NCBI GenBank assembly: GCA_903952885.1
Contig: CAJBHE010000249.1
Coordinates: forward strand, 1-10,741
Length of the DNA: 10,741 bases
Direction of reading: 5' to 3'
Origin: an uncultured Burkholderiales bacterium
GTDB lineage: Bacteria > Pseudomonadota > Gammaproteobacteria > Burkholderiales > Burkholderiaceae_C
Below are positions 1-7,191 of the stretch, piece after piece. Numbering within the stretch: position 1 is the first letter of the stretch; the number at the start of each line of letters is the position of its first letter. Below the pieces are notes generated by a model. That model ran no database searches. It was given only the letters and a program-made list of their open reading frames with translations, and had not been told where the DNA came from. Position numbers and translations under genes: made by a program.

Positions 1-15
1 AAGAAAAAACCGAAA

Positions 16-873
16 TCAGTGCGCGTCGTGCGCTTGACCCACATACACCAGCGTCAACATCATGAAGATGAACGCCTGCAATGTGATGATCATGATGTGG
101 AAGATGGCCCAAATTGAACCAGCAATGATGTGACCGATGGGCAGCAAGATGCCAGGCAATGTGGCAGCTGCAGCGCCACCCATCAAGGCGATCAACATAA
201 ACACCAATTCACCAGCGTACATGTTGCCGAACAGTCGCATGCCATGCGAAACGGTCTTGGCTGCGAATTCAATCATTTGCATGATGAAGTTGACGGGCCA
301 CAAAAGGGGATGAGCGCCGAAGGGAGCGCAGAACAACTCATGCACCCAACCGCCAATACCTTTGATCTTGATGTTGTAAAACACGCAGACCAGCAGAACA
401 GATGTTGACAAACCTAAAGTGGTGGACAGGTCAGCGGAAGGCACCACACGCATGAAAGCGTGATGCGCATCGCCACCGTTCGCTTCGTAAATGAATTCCC
501 AAATTTTGGGGAACAAATCGACAGGGAACAAATCCATGGCGTTCATCAAGAAAATCCATACAAACACTGTTAACGCTAAGGGGGCGACAACTTTACGGCT
601 TTGCGCACTGTGAATGATGCCCTTGGCTTGGCTATCTACCATTTCAACCAAGATTTCCACAGCGGCTTGGAAGCGGCCTGGCGCATGCGCAGTCGCGCCA
701 CGCGCAGCACGCCACAAGAAGAAGCTAGCGACCACCCCTAGCAACACAGACCAGAAAATCGAGTCAAGGTTGTAAACGGAAAAGTCAATAACACCAGCCA
801 TCGGCTTGTTTTGCAGATGCGTCAGGTGGTGAACGATGTATTCACCAGCGGTCGGACCATGTTCAACAGACAT
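16..873 (-). CDS. atpB: F-type ATP synthase subunit a (F0)
   Basis: This is the integral membrane a subunit of the F0 sector, which forms the proton half-channels against the c-ring and so couples proton flow to ATP synthesis. The 285-residue product has several hydrophobic segments (about 38-55, 95-112, 155-170, 220-240, 245-280). It carries the family hallmark RLFGNMYAGEL at 213-223, in which Arg213 aligns with the essential Arg210 of E. coli subunit a. I chose the ATG at 873, which gives MSVEHGPTAGEY and is preceded by AAAAAGAGCGAACGA. An in-frame ATG at 933 would add 20 residues and overlap atpI by 47 bp. The gene lies 13 bp downstream of atpI. The stop is only 15 bp from the left edge, where atpE is expected next. 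Confidence 0.97.
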   Translation of the reverse strand: MSVEHGPTAGEYIVHHLTHLQNKPMAGVIDFSVYNLDSIFWSVLLGVVASFFLWRAARGATAHAPGRFQAAVEILVEMVDSQAKGIIHSAQSRKVVAPLALTVFVWIFLMNAMDLFPVDLFPKIWEFIYEANGGDAHHAFMRVVPSADLSTTLGLSTSVLLVCVFYNIKIKGIGGWVHELFCAPFGAHPLLWPVNFIMQMIEFAAKTVSHGMRLFGNMYAGELVFMLIALMGGAAAATLPGILLPIGHIIAGSIWAIFHIMIITLQAFIFMMLTLVYVGQAHDAH

Positions 874-886
874 TCGTTCGCTCTTT

Positions 887-1363
887 TTAAGTTGGGCCAA
901 CTGGGTAAAACACCTTGCGTATGCCAAGTGCAACCCAATAAACCTTCATTGTCACTACCAAACCTGCCAACATAGCAAGCCAGCTTAAATCACTAACAAC
1001 ACGTGGCGCTGATAGCAGCATTGCCACCGTTAAAACTACCTTGACCATTTCCCAGAGGAGAAAGCCAAACACAGCTGCTCCAACATTTGCAGAAGCACCT
1101 CGACCGGTTAAGCCCCGCGCAAACAACGCTGCAGGCACAATTACTACCAAAGCACCATATGCCGCCGAATAACCAGCTGCCATACTGCCTGACACCAGCC
1201 ACACAAGCCACGCCACCAATAGCCCTAGCACCCCTTGGGCTCCTACAACCCGCCAAACCGACAAAAGGGGCTGACGTATACGTAATTCGGCAGCCTGTGC
1301 AGCAGTGAGCGGCTCAAACGCGTCTGGTACGTTGTCTTGATCTTCGGGATGTATTCTGGTCAT
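887..1363 (-). CDS. atpI: ATP synthase subunit I
   Basis: This 158-residue membrane protein sits directly before atpB, the classical place of atpI. Residues 1-33 are polar. About four hydrophobic segments follow (about 36-58, 64-83, 95-118, 126-147), ending in a basic stretch containing RKVF. AtpI is an accessory factor implicated in assembly of the c-ring and is not part of the working enzyme. The family is poorly conserved, so the call rests on size, the four-helix profile and position. The ATG at 1363 follows GGGCGTAAACAAAC, so there is no convincing Shine-Dalgarno sequence. It is the first gene of the atp operon, and its promoter should lie in the 110 bp shared with the divergent lip genes. 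Confidence 0.85.
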   Translation of the reverse strand: MTRIHPEDQDNVPDAFEPLTAAQAAELRIRQPLLSVWRVVGAQGVLGLLVAWLVWLVSGSMAAGYSAAYGALVVIVPAALFARGLTGRGASANVGAAVFGFLLWEMVKVVLTVAMLLSAPRVVSDLSWLAMLAGLVVTMKVYWVALGIRKVFYPVGPT

Positions 1364-1411
1364 GTTTGTTTACGCCCAGGTTACATCCGCTAGTTCTGTG
1401 TTCAGCCAAGC

Positions 1412-1440
1412 ATTGTACGTGATAACCCATACACTTTTAA
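1412..1440 (-). promoter_or_regulatory. Candidate sigma70 promoter of the atp operon
   Basis: On the minus strand TACAAT (1412-1417) matches the -10 consensus at five of six bases. TTAAAA (1435-1440) matches -35 at four of six, and the spacer is exactly 17 bp. This would give a leader of roughly 40 nt before the atpI ATG at 1363. The plus-strand promoter for the lip genes must lie in the same 110 bp, but I see no equally good match for it. Assigned by eye only. Confidence 0.4.
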
Positions 1441-1473
1441 GTTCACGGCTCCAACAAGAGGATAATTTAAGGC

Positions 1474-1767
1474 ATGACCAGCGCCAGCCCACCCTCAGAA
1501 AATCCTCGTACAGAATCGCTGATCGATTATCCAAGCCTTTTCCCCATCAAAGTCATGGGGCTCAAAGTTGACGGCATGGTTCACGCGGTGACTGCCATCG
1601 CAGAGCAATTCGACCCATTTTTTGATGCAAACACTGTCGAACTTCGTGAAAGCACTGGTGGTAAATATTTGGGCGTCACCATCACGGTGACCGCTACCAG
1701 CCGCGAGCAGCTGGACGAGCTTTACCGCACCCTCACCTCACACCCAATGGTGAAAGTGGTGCTGTGA
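1474..1767 (+). CDS. ybeD: DUF493 / YbeD family protein
   Basis: This small 97-residue protein belongs to the DUF493 family (E. coli YbeD), which has an ACT-like alpha/beta fold and is proposed to be regulatory. Its biochemical role is not settled. Diagnostic stretches are YPSLFPIKVMG (19-29), GGKYLGVTITVTATS (62-76) and a C-terminal HPMVKVVL. The N-terminal 15 or so residues are polar and longer than in E. coli YbeD (87 aa). The ATG at 1474 is preceded by GAGGATAATTTAAGGC, with the GAGG rather far away. It is the first gene of the lip cluster, and its TGA overlaps the GTG of lipB in a 4-bp GTGA junction, suggesting translational coupling. The association with lipB is common in proteobacteria and supports a link to lipoate metabolism. 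Confidence 0.9.
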   Translation: MTSASPPSENPRTESLIDYPSLFPIKVMGLKVDGMVHAVTAIAEQFDPFFDANTVELRESTGGKYLGVTITVTATSREQLDELYRTLTSHPMVKVVL

Positions 1768-2441
1768 TCCAACACCTCGGTCGCGTGCCGTACTTGCCGA
1801 CATACCAAGCGATGCAGGATTTCACAGCAGCACGTACGCCCAACACGCCCGATAAATTGTGGGTGTGCGAGCACCCACCCGTGTTCACACAGGGATTGGC
1901 AGGGGATGACAATCATTTGCTAGCGCCCGGCAATATTCCTGTAGTACCCACCAACCGCGGTGGTCAAGTCACATTTCATGGCCCTGGTCAAGTGGTGGCC
2001 TACCCACTGATCGACCTCAAGCGCGCAGACTATTACGTCAAAGAATATGTTTACCGCATCGAAGAAGCCGTCATTCGAACTCTAGTTCATTTTGGTATAA
2101 CTGGCCATCGCATTTCTGGAGCCCCCGGCATTTATGTGCGGCTAGATGATCCACACAGCCATGCGATTCTGGCTCAGCGCCCCCAAAAACATGCGGGCAA
2201 AGACCCAGACTTTGCGGGCCTCGGGAAAATTGCGGCACTGGGGATCAAAGTGAGCCGTCATTGCACCTACCACGGCGTTTCGTTGAATGTGGCCATGGAC
2301 CTAAGTCCCTACCGACGCATCAACCCCTGCGGCTATCAAGGCCTGCAAACTATCGACCTTTCTACAATCGGCGTATCGGTCAGTTGGCAAGAAGCCGCTG
2401 ATGTTTTGAGCCAAAAGCTCGTTACCTATTTAGTGCCCTGA
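1764..2441 (+). CDS. lipB: Octanoyl-[ACP]:protein octanoyltransferase LipB
   Basis: LipB moves the octanoyl group from acyl carrier protein to the lipoyl domains of 2-oxoacid dehydrogenases and GcvH, the first step of lipoate synthesis in the cytoplasm. The 225-residue product has the signature RGGQVTFHGPGQVVAYP (65-81). It also has the presumed catalytic Lys155 in GKIAALG and Cys189 in INPCGY. Their 34-residue spacing matches Lys142/Cys176 of the characterised Mycobacterium tuberculosis enzyme. The start is a GTG inside the stop of the preceding gene. Between IYVRL and GKIAALG there are roughly 25 residues (about 127-152, with HSHAIL and a basic patch) that the E. coli enzyme lacks. lipA follows 31 bp downstream. 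Confidence 0.97.
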   Translation: MIQHLGRVPYLPTYQAMQDFTAARTPNTPDKLWVCEHPPVFTQGLAGDDNHLLAPGNIPVVPTNRGGQVTFHGPGQVVAYPLIDLKRADYYVKEYVYRIEEAVIRTLVHFGITGHRISGAPGIYVRLDDPHSHAILAQRPQKHAGKDPDFAGLGKIAALGIKVSRHCTYHGVSLNVAMDLSPYRRINPCGYQGLQTIDLSTIGVSVSWQEAADVLSQKLVTYLVP

Positions 2442-2472
2442 ACCTCGGGCCTTCAACACAGGTTTTTTTCTA

Positions 2473-3471
2473 ATGTCCACCCCAGACAATCTCGTTGTAC
2501 GCGAAGCACAAACCGTCGAAAACTACAACGCATCAGCCAAGCAAAAAGCGGCCGCCAAACTTTCACGCATTCCTGTGAAAGTTGAGCACGGTGAAGTACT
2601 CAAGAAGCCCGACTGGATTCGCGTCAAAGCTGGCTCGCCCTCCACGCGTTTTTATGAAATCAAAGATATTCTGCGCGCTAACAAATTGGTGACGGTTTGC
2701 GAAGAAGCCAGCTGCCCCAACATTGGCGAATGCTTTGGCAAAGGCACGGCCACCTTCATGATCATGGGCGACAAGTGCACGCGCCGTTGCCCCTTCTGCG
2801 ACGTGGGCCACGGACGCCCTGACCCGCTCGATGTGAACGAGCCAGAAAACTTGGCCAAAGCCATTGCGGACTTGAAGTTGAAATACGTTGTTATCACCAG
2901 CGTCGACCGCGATGATTTGCGTGACGGCGGCAGCCAACATTTTGTGGATTGCATTCAACGTACACGGGAGTTGTCACCCCAAACGCAAATTGAAATTTTG
3001 GTACCTGACTTCCGTGGTCGTGATGACCGCGCGTTGGAAATCCTCAAAGCAGCTCCGCCTGATGTGATGAACCACAACATGGAAACCGTGCCACGCCTCT
3101 ACAAAGAAGCGCGCCCTGGGAGCGACTACGCCTTCAGCTTGAACTTGCTCAAAAAATTCAAAGCACTCCATCCACAAGTACCGACCAAGAGCGGTTTGAT
3201 GGTCGGCTTGGGTGAAACTGACGAAGAAATTTTGCAAGTCATGCAAGACATGCGCGATCACCACATCGACATGCTCACCATCGGCCAATACTTGGCGCCT
3301 AGCACCAGTCACATTCCCGTCCGCCGCTATGTGCACCCAGACACGTTCAAGATGTTTGAGGAGAAGGCTTACGTGATGGGCTTTAGCCATGCGGCTGTGG
3401 GCGCGATGGTGCGCAGCAGCTACCACGCAGACCAGCAGGCCCACGCGGCAGCAGAAGCCTCTAAGGCTTAA
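2473..3471 (+). CDS. lipA: Lipoyl synthase (radical SAM)
   Basis: LipA inserts two sulfur atoms into protein-bound octanoyl chains, completing the lipoyl cofactor. The 332-residue sequence shows both iron-sulfur sites. The auxiliary cluster cysteines are Cys76, Cys81 and Cys87 (CEEASCPNIGEC). The radical SAM cysteines are Cys102, Cys106 and Cys109 (CTRRCPFC). The conserved RSSYHA near the C-terminus (314-319) holds the serine that ligates the auxiliary cluster. GLMVGLGETDEE (241-252) is also typical. About 50 residues precede the conserved core. The ATG at 2473 has only a weak AGG some 11 nt upstream, followed by a T-rich spacer. The 3' end overlaps the convergent ptsI by 11 bp, and no terminator hairpin is visible there. 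Confidence 0.98.
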   Translation: MSTPDNLVVREAQTVENYNASAKQKAAAKLSRIPVKVEHGEVLKKPDWIRVKAGSPSTRFYEIKDILRANKLVTVCEEASCPNIGECFGKGTATFMIMGDKCTRRCPFCDVGHGRPDPLDVNEPENLAKAIADLKLKYVVITSVDRDDLRDGGSQHFVDCIQRTRELSPQTQIEILVPDFRGRDDRALEILKAAPPDVMNHNMETVPRLYKEARPGSDYAFSLNLLKKFKALHPQVPTKSGLMVGLGETDEEILQVMQDMRDHHIDMLTIGQYLAPSTSHIPVRRYVHPDTFKMFEEKAYVMGFSHAAVGAMVRSSYHADQQAHAAAEASKA

Positions 3472-5227
3472 GCCCCATCAACTCGGCTGGCTCATCACTG
3501 GCCAACACCTCTTGAGCCCAAGCCTCTAAGCGCGCGGCATCGGCACGAATCACCTCTTGCTTGACCGCCAAAATTTGCGTTGGATGCATTGAAAAGCTTC
3601 TTAAGCCCAAGCCTAAAAACAAGCGTGTCACCGTTGGGTCTCCCGCCATTTCACCGCACACACTCACACCTTTGCCTTGCCTGCGGCATTCAGAAATGGT
3701 GTCCGCCAGCAAACGCAACACAGCGGGGTGCAAGGGGTCGTACAAATGCGCCACCAACTCATCGGCGCGGTCGATGGCCAAGGTGTATTGAATCAAGTCG
3801 TTGGTGCCAATCGACAGATAGTCGAAGTGGCGCAAGAACATCTTCGCACTGAGTGCCGCCGCAGGCACTTCAATCATTGCACCAACTTTCACGGGACCAA
3901 ATACATCGCCACGCGCATCGAGTTGCTTACGTGCTTTCTCAAGCAGCGCCAGCGTTTGTGTGATTTCACGGGCATGCGCCAACATGGGAATGAGCAAGTG
4001 CACTTGCCCATGCGCAGCGGCACGCAAAATCGCTCGCAGCTGCGTCAAGAACATGGCCGGATCGGCCAAGCACCAACGAATAGCTCGCAAACCTAAGGCC
4101 GGATTCAGATGCGTTTCATCTTTCACGGTGCGATCTAGTGGCTTGTCTGCACCGATGTCCACCGTGCGAATGGTCACTGGCAAGCCTTTCATGCCATCGA
4201 CAGCACGTTTGTAGGCAATATATTGCTCTTGTTCGTCTGGCAGCGATCCTGCACGGCCCATGAACAAAAACTCACTACGGAACAAGCCCACACCCACGGC
4301 ACCTACACCCAAAGCAGCAGGCGCATCTTCAGGCATTTCAATGTTAGCCAGTAGATCTACACGCTGACCGTCTAGGGTGACTGCCGGAGTGTGTCGCAAA
4401 CGCAAAAGCCGTTCGCGCTCTAGATCAGCTTGGCGTTGCTTGAACCCGTATTCAGCCAAGATGATGGGGGATGGGTTGACGATGACCACGCCAGAGTCAC
4501 CGTCAATGATGATCCAGTCGTCTTGACGCACCAACTGACTCGCCGTGCGCGCACCCACCACAGCGGGGATATCCAAGCTACGGGCCACGATGGCGGTGTG
4601 GGATGTTTTGCCGCCCACATCCGTCACAAAACCAGTGAACACACTTTGCTTGAATTGCAGCATGTCAGCGGGTGACAAATCATGCGCCACCAACACCAAG
4701 GGCACATCCATTTCGTCGTCCAGTTGCAAGTCTTGCTGACGGGGTTGATTGCTTCGCTTGGTTGATGGATGCGGCATCACATGCAGCACACCCTTCATAT
4801 GGCGAAGCATGCGCTCAACCACTTGCTCTAAATCACCTTTGCGCTCGCGCAAATAGGCGTCATCCATCTCATCAAACTGTCTCGCCACAACATCGAGCTG
4901 CGAGGTCAGCGCCCACTCTGCGTTGTACAAACGCTCTTTGATCCATCCGCTCACCCCATCCGCCAGCATGTTGTCTTGCAACAACATCAAGTGAACTTCC
5001 AAAATGGCTGACAGTTCAGGTGGCGATTCTTTGGGGAGATGGTCATGCAATGCTTGCAGTTCGACCATCACGGCCTCTCGCGCTTGCACCAGACGCAAAA
5101 GCTCAGCCTCAACCTGTTCTGGCGCAATGAAGTAATGCGCCACATCCACACGACTTGACGCCACCAACACTGCACGCCCAATAGCGATACCGCGAGCAAC
5201 TGCAAGACCGTGGATAGAAAACGTCAT
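3461..5227 (-). CDS. ptsI: PTS Enzyme I (PEP-protein phosphotransferase)
   Basis: Enzyme I takes phosphate from phosphoenolpyruvate and passes it to HPr, starting the PTS phosphorelay in the cytoplasm. At 588 residues it is slightly longer than E. coli EI (575). The N-terminal HPr-binding and phosphohistidine domain contains GGKTSHTAIVARS with the active His210. The C-terminal PEP-binding barrel shows GLFRSEFLF (Arg317), TIRTVDIGADKP (Arg354), LSIGTNDLIQYTLA and the active-site loop VCGEMAGDP with Cys524. All key residues are present, so the enzyme should be active. The ATG at 5227 lies 6 bp after the ptsH stop without a clear Shine-Dalgarno sequence, so it is probably translationally coupled. 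The stop is TAG, inside the end of lipA on the other strand. Confidence 0.97.
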   Translation of the reverse strand: MTFSIHGLAVARGIAIGRAVLVASSRVDVAHYFIAPEQVEAELLRLVQAREAVMVELQALHDHLPKESPPELSAILEVHLMLLQDNMLADGVSGWIKERLYNAEWALTSQLDVVARQFDEMDDAYLRERKGDLEQVVERMLRHMKGVLHVMPHPSTKRSNQPRQQDLQLDDEMDVPLVLVAHDLSPADMLQFKQSVFTGFVTDVGGKTSHTAIVARSLDIPAVVGARTASQLVRQDDWIIIDGDSGVVIVNPSPIILAEYGFKQRQADLERERLLRLRHTPAVTLDGQRVDLLANIEMPEDAPAALGVGAVGVGLFRSEFLFMGRAGSLPDEQEQYIAYKRAVDGMKGLPVTIRTVDIGADKPLDRTVKDETHLNPALGLRAIRWCLADPAMFLTQLRAILRAAAHGQVHLLIPMLAHAREITQTLALLEKARKQLDARGDVFGPVKVGAMIEVPAAALSAKMFLRHFDYLSIGTNDLIQYTLAIDRADELVAHLYDPLHPAVLRLLADTISECRRQGKGVSVCGEMAGDPTVTRLFLGLGLRSFSMHPTQILAVKQEVIRADAARLEAWAQEVLASDEPAELMGLKP

Positions 5228-5233
5228 GAGGGC

Positions 5234-5503
5234 TTATTCGCCTTCACCAAACTTGTCGGCCATCAATGCCAACAAGGCATCCATGGCTTCTTGCTCTTGT
5301 GAGCCGTCGGTCTCAAGCTCTACATGGCTTCCTACGCCTGCGGCCAGCATCATGACACCCATGATGCTTTTGGCGTTCACGCGACGCTCGCCTTTGCTGA
5401 GCCACACCTCGCAAGGAAAACTGCCTGCAAGCTTGGTGAGTTTGGCCGAAGCGCGTGCGTGTAATCCTAATTTATTGCTGATGGTCGTTGTAGTTTTGAT
5501 CAT
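5234..5503 (-). CDS. ptsH: Phosphocarrier protein HPr
   Basis: This is the 89-residue HPr of the PTS, which carries phosphate from Enzyme I to EIIA. His15 lies in the active-site motif NKLGLHARAS (10-19). Ser46 lies in KSIMGVMML (45-53), the sequence type phosphorylated by HPr kinase (HprK) in organisms that have it, including many beta-proteobacteria. The C-terminus is acidic (DKFGEGE). The ATG at 5503 places His at the canonical position 15, which fixes the start, even though this start lies 32 bp inside the upstream EIIA gene and has no strong Shine-Dalgarno sequence. It lies between EIIA and EI on the minus strand. Confidence 0.97.
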   Translation of the reverse strand: MIKTTTTISNKLGLHARASAKLTKLAGSFPCEVWLSKGERRVNAKSIMGVMMLAAGVGSHVELETDGSQEQEAMDALLALMADKFGEGE

Positions 5504-5918
5504 TGGTTCGACGGATTTGATTTTGGGGGACAGTTATGGCAACTTGCATTACGCCTTGTGTGCCGCCCGTTAGGGCGCGTGCGACCAAGGCATCCAGCGG
5601 CTCATGGCGATAACACACGCTGCGAAACAGCATAGGCAAATTGATTCCGGCTATGAGCTTGGCATTGCTGCCAGCCACGAGTTTTTGCGCCACATTGGCG
5701 GGAGTTGCACCAAAGATATCGGTCAGTACCAACAAACCATTGTTCAAGTCAGCGCCTGCGGCATTGATGGCTTGGGCGAGGGTATCTTCGGGCTGAGCAT
5801 CAGGCAAAACGTCAAGGGCGATCACGTCGGCCGAGCACTCGGCATAGACATGCATGGCGCAATCGCGCAAAGCTTGAGCCAACGGCGCATGGGCAATGAT
5901 CAGAATACGGTTGCTCAT
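5472..5918 (-). CDS. PTS EIIA, mannose/fructose family (ManX-like)
   Basis: This cytoplasmic EIIA domain of the mannose family accepts phosphate from HPr. In the 148-residue product the phosphorylated histidine is His10 (ILIIAHAPLAQAL). Asp67 in LTDIFGATPANV matches the conserved Asp of E. coli EIIA-Man in position and context. The domain stands alone: no EIIB, EIIC or EIID is fused or adjacent, so a regulatory role is more likely than sugar uptake. The last 17 or so residues (after VPQNQ) are polar, rich in Asn, Gln, Asp and Arg, and largely encoded in the 32-bp overlap with ptsH. The ATG at 5918 follows a pyrimidine-rich CTTTTCTCTCT with no Shine-Dalgarno sequence. It begins 25 bp after the MFS gene stops. 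Confidence 0.93.
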   Translation of the reverse strand: MSNRILIIAHAPLAQALRDCAMHVYAECSADVIALDVLPDAQPEDTLAQAINAAGADLNNGLLVLTDIFGATPANVAQKLVAGSNAKLIAGINLPMLFRSVCYRHEPLDALVARALTGGTQGVMQVAITVPQNQIRRTNDQNYNDHQQ

Positions 5919-5943
5919 AGAGAGAAAAGAATTTCTTTGATTA

Positions 5944-7191
5944 TCAGCTCTCCGGCCTGTGCTTTAAAAAGTAGCTATAGGACATGATGCAGCAAACCAA
6001 AAACACTGCCATCGCTCCTTGAAAAGCCTGTGGCTCGGTCCAACTCATCGCCTTAAATCCGTCAATCATTAAGCCCATGCCCCACTGCACCACAAACACG
6101 CCCAAGAACAGCACCAAGTTGTAGGCCGACAATGCCCGGCCAGCCAATGCTGATGGAAAAGCCAAGCCAACTGCAGGTTGTGCCAGTGAGACGAAAGAGC
6201 TGAAAACACAAAACATCACCCAATGCGCCGCACCCGCATCTTGCCCGCCTAAAATGATGGCTACTTGCACGCACAAGCTCAAGGGCACACCATACGTTAT
6301 TAATTTGTTTGAGTTGTATCCGCGTACTGTCAAGCTTGGCGTCACCAAGCCCCATACCCAAAATGTCAGCAGCATGCACACATTCAACCAAAACAGGCCT
6401 GTGGCGGCCTCAAGTGGGGTGTAACCAGCCACTTTGACCATCCATGGTCCGGCCCACAAAGTTTGCATCGCGATCATGCCGCCGTAGTTGAAAAATCCCA
6501 TGGGGGCTAATCTTCGAAAATAGGGATGCGCCCATACCTGCTTATAGCTTGCCAAAATTCCTGAGGTGGAGGCTGTTTCATCGCTCGTCGCTGGCGCTGT
6601 CTCAGCCAAGCGCCATGCCGGTACTTTCCAAAAAATCACACCCATGGCCATTGCCACGAGCAATGCCAAAGCCACGAACATCCAGCGCCAGCCCATCATC
6701 GGCAACAGCCACTGCACGGGCAAGGTGGAGGTCAACATCCCCAAAGCGCCGGTCATCAACATCCAAGAATTGGCACGTTGTTGTTGCTCCAAAATCAACC
6801 AGCGGCGGTACCCTGTGAGAGGCGCCATCAAACACGCACTGACACCCACACCAATCAAGACACGCGCCAACAGTAGCCCCGTGAAGTCATGTGCCCAAGC
6901 AAACGCAAAACATCCCAGCACTGCAACGCATAAAAAGCTCAACACCACTTGTTTTGGACCGTGGCGGTCAAGCCAATGGCCCATGGGCAGTTGCGTGATC
7001 GAAAATCCTAAAAAGTAGGCGCCAGCCAGTAACCCCAGATCCCTCGCCTGCATACCAAACTCATCCGTCAAGATCGGCGAAAGTGTGGCCGTAATGGCTC
7101 GCAACAAAGTTGACAAAAAATAGGCGGCAGCCAAAGCGACAAATACCCACACTGCCGCTCGTTTGGGCAGTACATCTGGTTTCAAGGCCAT
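5944..7191 (-). CDS. MFS transporter, substrate unknown
   Basis: This 415-residue major facilitator superfamily permease has about twelve hydrophobic segments. Motif A lies between helices 2 and 3 as GHWLDRHGPKQVV (71-83). The cytoplasmic loop around 195-212 is polar (ETAPATSDETASTS), as expected between the two six-helix halves. The C-terminus ends KHRPES. Nothing in the sequence fixes the substrate, and an exporter or an importer of organic acids or drugs are both possible. The ATG at 7191 has a good AGGAA six nt upstream, located inside the preceding lipoprotein gene, which it overlaps by 10 bp. It is followed 25 bp later by EIIA, so it is probably co-transcribed with the PTS genes. Confidence 0.9.
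   Translation of the reverse strand: MALKPDVLPKRAAVWVFVALAAAYFLSTLLRAITATLSPILTDEFGMQARDLGLLAGAYFLGFSITQLPMGHWLDRHGPKQVVLSFLCVAVLGCFAFAWAHDFTGLLLARVLIGVGVSACLMAPLTGYRRWLILEQQQRANSWMLMTGALGMLTSTLPVQWLLPMMGWRWMFVALALLVAMAMGVIFWKVPAWRLAETAPATSDETASTSGILASYKQVWAHPYFRRLAPMGFFNYGGMIAMQTLWAGPWMVKVAGYTPLEAATGLFWLNVCMLLTFWVWGLVTPSLTVRGYNSNKLITYGVPLSLCVQVAIILGGQDAGAAHWVMFCVFSSFVSLAQPAVGLAFPSALAGRALSAYNLVLFLGVFVVQWGMGLMIDGFKAMSWTEPQAFQGAMAVFLVCCIMSYSYFLKHRPES

Noticed and set aside
874..933. Upstream in-frame ATG extending atpB by 20 residues
   Set aside because: It would overlap atpI by 47 bp and add a segment unlike other subunit a N-termini. The ATG at 873 has a purine-rich ribosome site and gives a normal N-terminus.
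2563..3444. Two long open frames (131 and 156 codons) on the strand opposite lipA
   Set aside because: They are antisense to a fully conserved lipA, encode no recognisable domain, and are explained by the codon use of lipA.
3677..4096. 139-codon plus-strand frame opposite ptsI
   Set aside because: It is antisense to conserved Enzyme I sequence, its composition is Cys/Gln/Arg-rich and unlike a real protein, and it has no ribosome site or family signal.
5926..5938. Small palindrome AAAGAA-T-TTCTTT between the MFS and EIIA genes
   Set aside because: It is a weak AT-only 6-bp stem with a 1-nt centre. It is too unstable for a terminator, and there is no other sign that it is an operator.
6566..7018. 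150-codon plus-strand frame opposite the MFS gene
   Set aside because: It is a mirror of the transporter coding sequence. Its repetitive Lys/Asn/Thr/Pro composition and lack of any domain argue against a gene.
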